NCBI RefSeq assembly: GCF_024357955.1
Contig: NZ_JANEYT010000031.1
Span: 1-60,308 of the forward strand
Source of the DNA: Photobacterium pectinilyticum
GTDB taxonomy: Bacteria > Pseudomonadota > Gammaproteobacteria > Enterobacterales > Vibrionaceae
DNA length: 60,308 nt
Direction: 5' to 3'
Shown here piece by piece: positions 52,125 to 60,308 of the stretch. A program made the translations under genes and the position numbers. Position 1 is the stretch's first letter; every line of letters starts with the position of its first letter. The notes under the pieces are model-generated. The model saw nothing but the letters and a program-made list of their open reading frames with translations. It ran no database searches and was not told the DNA's origin.

Positions 52125-53306
52125 TTACTTAAGAATGTGACCAGCGGCTGCATCAAGGGCATCATCAACACCCTGGCGACCGTCAACAACGTTCTGGATA
52201 GCGTTACCTTGTGCGTACCAGAAAGCAGTCATTTGTGGAACGTTTGGCATGATTTCACCGTTCATTGCGTTGTCCATTGTCGCAGCAATACGGGCATCTT
52301 TATCAAGCTTCTGCTGGAAAGATTTCAGGGCAACAGCACCTAGTGGCTTGTCAGCATCTACTTTAGCCAGACCTTCGTTAGTCAGTAAGTAGTTTTCGAT
52401 GAACTCAACAGCTAGATCTTTGTTAGGAGAAACGGCGCTGATACCCGCAGTAAGAACACCAACAAAAGGTTTAGACGGGTTACCGTTTAGCTTAGGAAGT
52501 AGAGTGACACCGTAGTCGATACCAGACTTCTCAATGTTGCCCCAAGACCACGGGCCATTGATTGTCATCGCAACAGTACCTTTGTTAAATTCAGCTTCAG
52601 AGATGCTGTAGTCCATATCTGGAGAGATAACTTTCTTATCAACCAGAGACTTGATGAAGTTCATACCGTATTTCGCACCTGCGTTATTTACGCCTACGTC
52701 TTTCACGTCGTAACCGTTCGCAGTAAATTTGAAGGCATAACCACCATCAGCAGTTAGGATTGGCCATGTGAAGAATGGTTCTTTTAGGTTCCACATGATC
52801 GCTTTCTTGCCATCTTTCTGAAGCGTCTTGTCTAGTGCTTCGATGTCTTCCCAGTTTTTAGGTGGATTTGGAACAAGATCCTTGTTGTAAATTAGAGAAA
52901 GAGCTTCTACAGCAACAGGATAGCCTACATATTTACCATCGTAGGATACGGCATCCCAAGTAAAGTCGATGATTTTATCTTTCATCTCTTGAGATGGATT
53001 AATCTCTGCCAGTAGGCCAGCTTTCGCGTAGCCACCGAAGCGGTCGTGAGCCCAGAAAACAATATCCGGACCATCACCAGCAGCAGCAACTTGTGGGAAA
53101 CGCTCTGCAAGGTTATCAGGGAAAGCGACAGTGACTTTAACACCTGTATCTTCTTCGAACTGTTTACCTACTTCTGCCAAGCCGTTGTAACCTTTGTCAC
53201 CATTAATCCAAATGGTAAGTTGACCTTCTTCAATCGCTGCATGTGCAGAGACTGAGCTAAGAGCAGCAAGGGTACATAATGCGACTGTGCTGAGGACTTT
53301 CTTCAT
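52125..53306 (-). CDS. malE: MalE, periplasmic maltose-binding protein (copy 1)
   Basis: 393 residues (E. coli 396). Signal peptide [20 protein letters not shown] ends at AHA before AIEEGQ. The mature protein follows MalE throughout: [56 protein letters not shown], and [16 protein letters not shown] near the C-terminus; the ligand-binding aromatic residues are in place. ATG 53306 has AAGGA upstream; the earlier ATG at 53315 directly abuts it. First gene of malEFG. A second malE of identical length lies at 58627-59808. Confidence 0.94.
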   Translation of the reverse strand: MKKVLSTVALCTLAALSSVSAHAAIEEGQLTIWINGDKGYNGLAEVGKQFEEDTGVKVTVAFPDNLAERFPQVAAAGDGPDIVFWAHDRFGGYAKAGLLAEINPSQEMKDKIIDFTWDAVSYDGKYVGYPVAVEALSLIYNKDLVPNPPKNWEDIEALDKTLQKDGKKAIMWNLKEPFFTWPILTADGGYAFKFTANGYDVKDVGVNNAGAKYGMNFIKSLVDKKVISPDMDYSISEAEFNKGTVAMTINGPWSWGNIEKSGIDYGVTLLPKLNGNPSKPFVGVLTAGISAVSPNKDLAVEFIENYLLTNEGLAKVDADKPLGAVALKSFQQKLDKDARIAATMDNAMNGEIMPNVPQMTAFWYAQGNAIQNVVDGRQGVDDALDAAAGHILK

Positions 53307-53415
53307 TATTAACATCCTTCATGATTGTTATTGGCTGTATCGCAAAAAGTATTCCGCGATACAAATTTCAGTCTGTATCTTCCAACAGTATCAAGCACTC
53401 GGCATCATCCTGTGT

Positions 53416-53591
53416 CCTACGCCCCCACCCCCTAAGTGTGAAAAGCGTGATCTCCGTCGTTTCGCTTAGTGATGCAGATCTAATAACGACAGATGATTGT
53501 GATACAGCGCACATACTACTGGGAATAAAACAGTCCTTCAGCCCTTACAATGACAAAGTGTGATCCAAACACTCCTCCCCCCTTCATCCCC
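53416..53591 (-). promoter_or_regulatory. MalT-box cluster between malE and malK
   Basis: On the minus strand there are GGGGATGAAG (53582-53591) and GGGGAGGAGT (53571-53580), each 9 of 10 against the MalT box GGGGA(T/G)GAGG, and nearer malE a GGGGGCGTAGG (53416-53426). The last motif recurs upstream of the second malE. The 607-bp gap between malE and divergent malK contains no other gene. Confidence 0.65.
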
Positions 53592-53913
53592 CTTTTTATT
53601 TATCTAAAAGGAGGATGTTTCTGTGCCCATCCTCAGCAAGAATACAACCATACCCACTGGGTAGTTGAAGACACTGTTCTTTTTTCTTAGGTAATGCACT
53701 TTTGCACTAACCACTCTTTTAAAGACGACAGCACCATTTTATTTCTTGGGGAAGTAGATAATTTGGATTTGGTCAGGGTAGACGTCTATTCCCTTAATGA
53801 ATGACGCTCTACCCAGTTTTTCTTCAATTACACTGAAAAATTCTTTACCCGCAAGGTCACGCGCGAATAAGATGAGGCCTTGCTGGCAACAACAACTTAG
53901 AGGAATAGGCTCG

Positions 53914-55023
53914 ATGACGAGTGTTACTTTACGAAATGTATGTAAAGCATATGGAGATAACCTGATATCGAAGAACGTTGATCTTGATATTGCTGAGGGT
54001 GAGTTCGTTGTCTTCGTTGGTCCATCAGGCTGTGGTAAGTCAACACTTCTACGTTGTATCGCTGGCCTAGAAGACATCACTTCCGGTGATTTGTACATTG
54101 GCGAAGAGCGCATGAATGACGTACCACCGTCAGAACGTGGGGTGGGCATGGTATTCCAATCATATGCACTTTACCCTCACCTTAACCTGTTCGACAACAT
54201 GTCTTTCGGCATGAAGCTGGCTAAAGCCGACAAGGACGAAACTAAACGCCGTGTTGACCACGCAGCAGACATCCTTCAGCTTGGCCATCTTCTTGAGCGT
54301 AAACCAAAGGCCCTTTCTGGTGGCCAGCGTCAGCGTGTTGCAATCGGTCGAACTTTGGTTTCCCAACCCAATGTGTTCCTACTGGATGAACCCCTTTCTA
54401 ACCTTGATGCCGCGTTACGTGTGCAAATGCGTATCGAAATTGCCAAACTGCACAAGCAGTTGGGTTGCACCATGATCTACGTTACGCACGATCAGGTTGA
54501 AGCGATGACCATGGCACAAAAGATCGTGGTTCTTGATGGCGGCTATGTTTCTCAGGTCGGTAAACCACTGGAACTTTACCATTACCCGAAAAACCGCTTT
54601 GTTGCAGGCTTCATCGGGTCACCAAAAATGAACTTCATGAGCGTATTCATCGAACAGGTTGAAGCAGAGCGTGTCATGGTTCAAATGGCTGACGGCAATG
54701 CATTCTGGATCCCAGTTGATGGAACAACAGTGACCAAAGGCGACCGTATGTCACTGGGTGTTCGCCCTGAACATTTGGTACCCGCTGGCGAAGGCGATGC
54801 AACAATTGAAGGTAAAGTACAAGTGGTTGAAAAACTTGGTTATGAGACCCAAGCTTACCTACACCTTGAGCATATGGATGCCGACTTCATCTACCGCCGT
54901 CCTGATACAATCAACGTAGATGCTGGCGATTTGTTCAAATTAGATATTCCTGCGCATCGCTGCCACCTATTCCACAGTGATGGCAACGCTTGCCAACGCC
55001 TACACAAAGAACCTTGCGAATAA
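53914..55023 (+). CDS. malK: MalK, maltose ABC transporter ATPase
   Basis: 369 residues (E. coli 371). Walker [11 protein letters not shown]-loop, signature [13 protein letters not shown] and Walker [14 protein letters not shown] form the ATPase domain; the C-terminal regulatory domain (about 235-369) includes [14 protein letters not shown]. It powers MalFGE-mediated uptake and in E. coli also restrains MalT. ATG 53914 was chosen because [14 protein letters not shown] matches the family start and GAGGAA lies upstream. It is transcribed divergently from malE. No lamB follows it. Confidence 0.94.
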   Translation: MTSVTLRNVCKAYGDNLISKNVDLDIAEGEFVVFVGPSGCGKSTLLRCIAGLEDITSGDLYIGEERMNDVPPSERGVGMVFQSYALYPHLNLFDNMSFGMKLAKADKDETKRRVDHAADILQLGHLLERKPKALSGGQRQRVAIGRTLVSQPNVFLLDEPLSNLDAALRVQMRIEIAKLHKQLGCTMIYVTHDQVEAMTMAQKIVVLDGGYVSQVGKPLELYHYPKNRFVAGFIGSPKMNFMSVFIEQVEAERVMVQMADGNAFWIPVDGTTVTKGDRMSLGVRPEHLVPAGEGDATIEGKVQVVEKLGYETQAYLHLEHMDADFIYRRPDTINVDAGDLFKLDIPAHRCHLFHSDGNACQRLHKEPCE

Positions 55024-55354
55024 AAACCAGTTCTCCTTTCTAACTAAAGCGCTGTTGATTAAACCCAACGGCGCTATACCATGACTGAACCGTTGAGTTT
55101 TCAGCTCTTATTCGTCGTCGCTTTAAACACCTAAAATGCCATTTCAATAACTATGCCGATGGGATCAACCGTGATACCGCCGGAGCCAATCGTTTCATCT
55201 CAATGACAGAAAAATTGTACATTCATTGATCCAAAAGCCTTCCAATTCAGTAAAGGGTGGAATAGGAGTGAATCCGCTCCTACACTAAAACTGAAACCGC
55301 AAGTTGGTTATATCGCTAATCTACGGGTATGACTTTGGTATGGAGGATCATGAC
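55024..55354. other. Intergenic stretch after malK
   Basis: 331 bp. A hairpin AGCGCTGTTG / CAACGGCGCT (55048-55075, one G-T pair) follows malK by 25 bases and may end its transcript, without a T tract. Nothing else recognised; lamB, often downstream of malK, is absent. Confidence 0.45.
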
Positions 55355-55537
55355 ATGAGCAGCCATGATAGAATCGAAGATATCGAACAACGCATCCATT
55401 TAGCTTATCAAGAGGGCAATTACCAAGAAGCAAAAGCACTTGAGGCCAAGATGCAAAAGCTGAGAGGGCAACGAAACCTATACGATGACAATGAACCCTA
55501 CTCCCTTGAAGGGCGTACCTATATGGAATTCGACTGA
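55355..55537 (+). CDS. Small coiled-coil protein, UVR-motif-like
   Basis: 60 residues. The helical segment IEDIEQRIHLAYQEGNYQEA followed by KALEAKMQKLRGQ resembles the UVR motif of UvrB/UvrC and of ClpC adaptors, a helical-hairpin protein-binding module. The short tail is acidic and Tyr-rich. GGAGG stands 8 bases before ATG 55355; earlier in-frame ATGs lie on or before it. A strong terminator follows at 55579-55604. Function unknown; a small adaptor is possible. Confidence 0.6.
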   Translation: MSSHDRIEDIEQRIHLAYQEGNYQEAKALEAKMQKLRGQRNLYDDNEPYSLEGRTYMEFD

Positions 55538-55578
55538 AAATCGTGCTGCTCCTTTAGCTAGTTGACCGACGACCAAAC

Positions 55579-55604
55579 AAAAGCGCTGCAATCACAGCGC
55601 TTTT
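55579..55604 (+). terminator. Terminator after the small coiled-coil gene
   Basis: Perfect 10-bp stem AAAAGCGCTG / CAGCGCTTTT with a 6-base loop, followed by GATTTTTG. Confidence 0.85.
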
Positions 55605-55631
55605 GATTTTTGATTCTAAACCGGATGGCTA

Positions 55632-55679
55632 ATACCAGTCTGAATAAGTAGTTGATCAAGTATTTATGTAGGTTGGTAT
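55632..55679 (+). repeat. 48-bp palindromic repeat, copy 3
   Basis: Starts ATACCAGTCTGAATAAGTAG and ends GTAGGTTGGTAT with central TTGATCAA. It lies just beyond the stop codon of the debranching enzyme gene (minus strand). Confidence 0.85.
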
Positions 55680-55702
55680 AAATATTCTATTGTTTGATAC
55701 TG

Positions 55703-58522
55703 TCAGTCTGCGGCTAGGGCAAGATCAGCACGTTCGACTTGTTGCTGCAATACATGCTGACCTTGCAGTACAGGAAATGCCAAAGAATGATTCGGTTCGG
55801 CAAAACTAAGATCTCCCATGACTGGCACAAAACTTGGCTGAACAAGTACAAGATCACGACACTGACCATTCACGGTAACTGATGTGTTTGCAGGATCAAA
55901 CTTGACCTCAGCGGGTAATTCATCGGCATTAATCAAGAGTTGATACTTCGCTTTGTCCTTTGCCATCAAATGCAGCTCAAGCTGAACAGAATTATGACTC
56001 TTGTACTGCAACTCAAAACATTGCAGCCCTTGTTCATTATGTTGGTAACTCACTAACAGCGCATTAGATTCACCAAAACGTAGCTCGGCATCAAACTGCT
56101 GCCATGCAGAGGGTAAACAAGGTGCCAACACAATCTTACCTGATAACATTTCAGGCTTAAAACCGATGTAGTCCTGATAACCATTACGTGTAAACTCTGA
56201 CACCGACCATGCTTGAGCATAGGTTCCTGTCGGTGTAAGTCCACCTTGTTCATTCAAAAACGCATCAAGGTTTTCACTCATTGCCCCACGGTGACCTAAA
56301 TACAATATCTGCTCAGAAAGATTCTTGGTTAGCTGATAAGCAAAATCAGCGTAGCCATACCCAATCAAGCTTGAAACAGTAAAACCAGCATTCCACCCCC
56401 AAATGGTACCGTTATGGTATGCGGCATCTTTGTGGTACTCGTTACGATTAGCATGGTATGGATGGAAAATAGGATCATGCTGCGACAGTGACATGATCCC
56501 CCATGGGAGCAGCAACTCACTGACGGCATTCTTCACGACCTTGGCACCAATGGCTTTTTCCAATAAACCATTATCAAACGGTACCGTTACTGTCATCAAC
56601 TGGTTAGATCGAACCTGCAAATCACGCTGGTCATCAGTATAAAGGCGATCCGCCAACTTTTGCTGCTCATGATCCCAAAACAGATTTTGGAAGCTCACCC
56701 TTACCTGCTCGGCCATTTTTTGATAATGCTCACTCCCCTGCACATCGTCGGTTAACTTCGCCAACTCGACAGCGACCAATAAGCTGGTGTACCACAGAGC
56801 CTGAATGTCATTGGCACGGGTACCACGGGCAGACCAAGGCAGCTTACCTTCCAGTTTGGCATCCATCCAGGTATCAGGGTCACGGTGAGTCATCAAACCA
56901 TGTTCATCAAGGTAGTGCTTCTCTATACCCGCAATATAGGTTTGAACCACTGGGTAAATAGCCGCAGCATAGTCTTTGTCACCGCTATAGCGCAGGTAAT
57001 CCCAGATTTCCCGTACCATCCACGGCGTACCATCTGTGGTGTTATAAATGATATTGGTTAAGCTGGTAACCCTGTTAGGGATGCGGCCAAAATTAACACT
57101 GCTTTCATCACTCAATTGCATCGAGGCGAAGTTATCAATAATGGTCTTGGCATCTTCAAAGTCGCCATTGACCAAGGTGATCCCCGGTACAGCAATAAAG
57201 GAGTCACGCCCCCAGCAGTCTTTGAACCATGGTAAGCCAGCCCAAATCCCCTTACCAAATTCCGTTGAAACGAATACTTTCCCGGACGCTTTCGCCCACA
57301 TCAAAGCCCGGTTGTATTCCCTATCTGATGTCCAAACATAAGAATGGGTCAACATGTCATACACCTGTTGCAGGTGAATACTCACCCCATCATTGTCAAC
57401 CAGCGCTTTCGCTTGTGAGATTGCCTCTGCTTCACTTTCGGCAAAGGCCATATATATCGTCATCTCGGTTTGTGGCTCGGTAGAGGTCAATAATGGTTTG
57501 ACATGGTGACCACTCAGGTGAAGCTTGTCTTTCAGATCTGGCGTTTCGTCAAATGTGGTTTCTTTAAAACCGAACGCCCGATTAGCGCAAAGGGCGATAA
57601 ACGATGGCGTACCCGGTTGGCGCAATTCATTCGCAAGCGAGTACACCACCCCACCCTCGAATGCCGTCACTGACGAGCTATCTATAGCAAGGTTTAGCTG
57701 AGGGGCTATAGCCAACGTCGCAGGCTTATCGGCACGTACCCTGACTGCTGCACTGCGCTGACGGCTTTGCTGCCCCGAAAATAACATAAAGGTTTCTTCA
57801 ATGTTGTCATCAGACCCATTGCTAAAGGCATGAGTAACACCGTACGGATAGATACGCGCTTCTGGTGCTGAGGTTTTATCATTGAGTACACCATCGACAA
57901 ATGACGCCATCGCTCCAAGGTACCAGCCTTGCTTATGGCGATACTTACCGGACGCCACATAGCCATGGGTGACACCATCAAAATAACCATCAATATTATC
58001 GCCGAATACAAAGGGAGCACTTTGCTCAACACTGATCGCCAACGCCTCAAACAGTGGCTCTGGCTCTAGAACAGTTCTTCCCTTACCGACAACTTGCCCC
58101 TGATCCGCAACCACTGAAAACGAGGCATTGAACAATTCACGGTTCGGCTCGCTATCAAGGTTTTCACCACCAGCTTCAATCACTATCTCCACGCTTTCAT
58201 CTGAAGCATATACAGAAAGAGTATACAGCCCCGTCTCAGGTGCCATAAAAGTAAGGTCGTTGCCGATCCCTTTTGCTGGGATCAGTGGCAGAAGCTGCTT
58301 TAACTCACAAGCAACAGCTTTGTACTTATCGGCGGCAAAACTGAACGCTTCACTGCCTTGCTGATCGGAAATTTTGAAATGATGAAGATCTGCCGAAAAA
58401 CAAACAATCGCTTGATAACAACCGTTACCCATATACATCATTGGCGTGTCATCACCCCACCCGTTAAAAGTTCCTTTGACATATAACGGTTCGTGAAAAG
58501 GTGCTTGATCAATTGTGTTCAC
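55703..58522 (-). CDS. GH133-type amylo-alpha-1,6-glucosidase (glycogen debranching enzyme)
   Basis: 939 residues. The N-terminus (1-75) has a CBM48-like glycogen-binding fold (PLYVKGTFNGWGDDTPMMYM). A beta-sandwich region follows, and the C-terminal two-thirds is an (alpha/alpha)6 barrel of the GDE_C/GH133 type: GLPWFKDCWGRDSFIAVPGI, RIPNRVTSLTNIIYNTTDGT, HRDPDTWMDAKLEGKLPWSA, then DAAYHNGTIWGWNAGF and QAWSVSEFTRNGYQDYIGFK. It removes alpha-1,6 branches from glycogen or branched dextrins. No signal peptide, so it is cytoplasmic. It lies 104 bases downstream of the second malE and is probably co-transcribed, which points to use of branched maltodextrins. Confidence 0.86.
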   Translation of the reverse strand: MNTIDQAPFHEPLYVKGTFNGWGDDTPMMYMGNGCYQAIVCFSADLHHFKISDQQGSEAFSFAADKYKAVACELKQLLPLIPAKGIGNDLTFMAPETGLYTLSVYASDESVEIVIEAGGENLDSEPNRELFNASFSVVADQGQVVGKGRTVLEPEPLFEALAISVEQSAPFVFGDNIDGYFDGVTHGYVASGKYRHKQGWYLGAMASFVDGVLNDKTSAPEARIYPYGVTHAFSNGSDDNIEETFMLFSGQQSRQRSAAVRVRADKPATLAIAPQLNLAIDSSSVTAFEGGVVYSLANELRQPGTPSFIALCANRAFGFKETTFDETPDLKDKLHLSGHHVKPLLTSTEPQTEMTIYMAFAESEAEAISQAKALVDNDGVSIHLQQVYDMLTHSYVWTSDREYNRALMWAKASGKVFVSTEFGKGIWAGLPWFKDCWGRDSFIAVPGITLVNGDFEDAKTIIDNFASMQLSDESSVNFGRIPNRVTSLTNIIYNTTDGTPWMVREIWDYLRYSGDKDYAAAIYPVVQTYIAGIEKHYLDEHGLMTHRDPDTWMDAKLEGKLPWSARGTRANDIQALWYTSLLVAVELAKLTDDVQGSEHYQKMAEQVRVSFQNLFWDHEQQKLADRLYTDDQRDLQVRSNQLMTVTVPFDNGLLEKAIGAKVVKNAVSELLLPWGIMSLSQHDPIFHPYHANRNEYHKDAAYHNGTIWGWNAGFTVSSLIGYGYADFAYQLTKNLSEQILYLGHRGAMSENLDAFLNEQGGLTPTGTYAQAWSVSEFTRNGYQDYIGFKPEMLSGKIVLAPCLPSAWQQFDAELRFGESNALLVSYQHNEQGLQCFELQYKSHNSVQLELHLMAKDKAKYQLLINADELPAEVKFDPANTSVTVNGQCRDLVLVQPSFVPVMGDLSFAEPNHSLAFPVLQGQHVLQQQVERADLALAAD

Positions 58523-58626
58523 GTGTAATCCTTGGGTCGTCGTTCATTACAAAAATGCACAGACTCTCCCAAAAGAGCTGCGCATAATATTATGTTTACT
58601 GTTTATCCAGACATGCCTGGTTCGAA

Positions 58627-59808
58627 TCAACGGATCTGAGAAGCTGCTGTATCTAGTGCTTCTTGAACCGTTTGGCGACCTTGAAGCGCATTCTCGATAG
58701 CAGCCCCTTCAGCGAACCAGTAAGCGGTCATTTCAGGGATGTTCGGCATGATTTCGCCGTTTTCCGCATTGGTCATGGTCGCGGCAATACGGCTGTCTTT
58801 AGACAATTCTTGCTGAAAAGATTTCAACGTCACAGCACCCAACGGCTTGTCATCGTTAACCTTCGCTAGGCCTTCATCTGTGATTAGGTAGTTTTCTAGG
58901 AACTCAACCGCTAAGTCAGTGTTAGGACTTGCCGCGTTGATACCCGCACTTAATACACCAACGAATGGGTTTGATTTACCGCCATCCAAGGTTGGGAATA
59001 CCGCAACACCGTAGTTAATATTAGATTTATCAAGGTTAGTCCAAGACCAAGGACCATTGATGGTCATCGCCACATTGCCTTTATTGAATTCAGACTCGGA
59101 AACGGCGTAATCCATATCCGCTGATACAACCCCTTTATTAGATAAACTAACCAAGAAACTCAGACCAGCCACACCGGCTTCGTTGTTAACACCAATTTGC
59201 TTGCCATCAAAGCCAGTATCAGTTTTCTTAAACGCATAGCCTCCATTCGCTGAAATCATAGGCCAAGTGAAGTACGCATTCTTCACATCCCACATAATGG
59301 CTTTCTTGCCTTTGGCCGACATTTGTTTTTCGATCTCGTACAGCTCTTCCCACGTTGTTGGTGGCTCAGGTAATAAATCTTTGTTGTAAATCAGCGAGGG
59401 GGATTCCAATGCGATCGGATAACCAACAAGTTGACCATCATAAGTTACGGCATCCCAGCTAAAGTCGACGAGCTTATTTTTAAATTCTTCTGACGGCGTA
59501 ACTTTAGTGAGAAGGCCAGATTTCGCATAACCGCCAAAACGGTCATGAGCCCAAAAAATAATATCAGGACCGCCACCTGTTGCCGCAACTTGCTGAAATC
59601 TAGCTTCCAGTGAATCAGGGTATTGAACATTAACTTTTACCCCAGTGTCTTCTTCAAATTGACGACCGACTTCAGCTAAGCCTTCATAACCTTTGTCGCC
59701 ATTAATCCAAATAAGAATTTCACCTTCCTGCATCGCAGAGGCAGCCATAGGAAAAGCAAGAGCAGCAGTCAAAGAGCACTGAGCGAAGGATTTCATCACA
59801 CGTTTCAT
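58627..59808 (-). CDS. MalE paralogue, periplasmic maltodextrin-binding protein (copy 2)
   Basis: 393 residues, exactly the length of MalE copy 1, and similar along the whole chain ([72 protein letters not shown]). Signal peptide [20 protein letters not shown] continues to [11 protein letters not shown] 59808 follows GGAAATATCT; the longer frame upstream is not coding-like. There are no permease genes with it; it may share MalFGK. Its pairing with the debranching enzyme suggests a preference for longer or branched dextrins. Upstream is the same CCTACGCCCC (minus: GGGGCGTAGG) as before malE copy 1. Confidence 0.92.
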   Translation of the reverse strand: MKRVMKSFAQCSLTAALAFPMAASAMQEGEILIWINGDKGYEGLAEVGRQFEEDTGVKVNVQYPDSLEARFQQVAATGGGPDIIFWAHDRFGGYAKSGLLTKVTPSEEFKNKLVDFSWDAVTYDGQLVGYPIALESPSLIYNKDLLPEPPTTWEELYEIEKQMSAKGKKAIMWDVKNAYFTWPMISANGGYAFKKTDTGFDGKQIGVNNEAGVAGLSFLVSLSNKGVVSADMDYAVSESEFNKGNVAMTINGPWSWTNLDKSNINYGVAVFPTLDGGKSNPFVGVLSAGINAASPNTDLAVEFLENYLITDEGLAKVNDDKPLGAVTLKSFQQELSKDSRIAATMTNAENGEIMPNIPEMTAYWFAEGAAIENALQGRQTVQEALDTAASQIR

Positions 59809-59881
59809 AGATATTTCCAAGTTATTTTTATTCGACCCAAGCATTTTCCTCCTCCGACTCAAGATGAGCATCCCCCCCCAG

Positions 59882-59891
59882 CCTACGCCCC
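59882..59891 (-). promoter_or_regulatory. MalT-like box upstream of malE copy 2
   Basis: GGGGCGTAGG on the minus strand, 8 of 10 to the MalT box and identical to the motif upstream of malE copy 1; a further G-run (minus GGGGGGGGATG, 59867-59879) lies beside it. Confidence 0.5.
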
Positions 59892-59953
59892 CCTTATGTT
59901 GACTCAACTCTGTGAAATTGAACACATTTTGTAGATATAGAAACTTAGCGGCA

Positions 59954-60229
59954 TCATGCGACTTTACTATCAAATACGGTCTTACTCCGCCCTTCAAAAA
60001 ACTCACAATACAGGGCACGTATGGCTTGCTGATATTCGTTGTCACTTACCACAAACTGTACATCTACATTACGCATAGAAGAGTGCATCGCGATCGGCGT
60101 TACCCCATTATTCATTAACGAAATCACGCCCTGAGCCAATGCCACTTTCACGTAAGCCTGCCGCAGCATTAGGATGTAGGCCTCCATCCCTAAGTTTGCC
60201 AACTGAACAGCCACATCATAGTTAGTCAT
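59954..60229 (-). pseudogene. Probable C-terminal remnant of an aspartokinase (ACT domain)
   Basis: 91 residues from ATG 60229. The core KVALAQGVISLMNNGVTPIA followed by [20 protein letters not shown] and [10 protein letters not shown] resembles the last ACT domain of aspartokinases, especially the type that accompanies ectoine genes in vibrios. The kinase domain is missing. The sequence begins just beside the 3' end of an IS66-type transposase gene, so insertion probably removed the 5' part. Whether the fragment is still translated is unclear (GGGGCG stands before ATG 60229). Confidence 0.5.
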
Positions 60230-60262
60230 TTGTATGCGCCCCATGATCCCACGGGGCGAGTA

Positions 60263-60308
60263 TTAATGAGCGAAGTTCCAGGGCAGTAAAGCGTCGAGAT
60301 CAGGGTCT
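60263..60308 (-). mobile_element. C-terminal end of an IS66-type transposase, cut by window edge
   Basis: The minus-strand frame entering from the right edge reads DPDLDALLPWNFAH and stops at 60263-60265. The LLPWNF ending is characteristic of IS66 TnpC proteins. The right inverted repeat of the element should lie between here and about 60220 but was not identified with confidence. Confidence 0.7.

Overview
The window looks like DNA from a marine member of the Vibrionaceae, most likely Photobacterium. The evidence is protein similarity recalled from memory (RNase II, DeaD, MalEFGK, NorVWR, a VpsR-type regulator, Rof, DUF2750, HopJ, DUF1415) and moderate GC. No species can be fixed from sequence reading alone. 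Several of these genes (mal, norR, deaD, rnb) sit on the second chromosome in vibrios, so the bulk is probably chromosome II. That placement is inference.

Layout. 1-6.9 kb is a mobile block: a broken IS1595-type transposase running off the left edge, an apparently intact IS6-type transposase, a complete plasmid-style replicon (candidate parS, parB, parA, Rep_3 initiator, ten 22-23 bp iterons, AT-rich stretch with a DnaA box), and a chimeric IS30/IS6 transposase remnant. 7-13.4 kb holds a glycine-zipper lipoprotein, a small exported protein, an ECF sigma factor with its probable anti-sigma, a copper-chaperone pair, a CaCA-type cation exchanger behind a yybP-ykoY (Mn2+) riboswitch, and an MBL hydrolase. 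13.5-19.2 kb has a 22-repeat BspA-like lipoprotein, a membrane acyltransferase, YwbE, an RhlE-like helicase and an AAA_28-type ATPase. 19.2-24.2 kb is the nitric-oxide detoxification cluster norV-norW-DUF1971 with divergent norR, a sigma-54 promoter and three NorR sites.

24.2-30.4 kb is the most unusual part: a VpsR-like regulator next to an operon that resembles the Pseudomonas functional-amyloid (Fap) locus. It encodes two paralogous fibre-like proteins with a C-terminal Q/N motif, a small companion, a periplasmic C39-type peptidase and a second companion, with a divergent outer-membrane beta-barrel gene. Both companions carry an LS-E-M-RGG double-glycine-type motif behind a Sec signal, which suggests processing by the C39 enzyme in the periplasm.

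30.4-48.6 kb has DUF2750, HopJ, a zinc-ribbon membrane protein, two tandem exported RelA/SpoT-fold proteins, Rof, a CyuA-like cysteine desulfidase, a Nudix hydrolase, an AsnB-like enzyme without the glutaminase cysteine, PBP1B, a hexose phosphomutase, DeaD and RNase II. 48.6-60 kb holds a candidate sRNA, malG-malF-malE with divergent malK, and a second malE followed by a GH133 debranching enzyme: a maltodextrin/glycogen-use region with MalT-like boxes. The right edge shows an aspartokinase remnant next to the end of an IS66 transposase. Three copies of a 48-bp imperfect palindrome are scattered between 34 and 56 kb.
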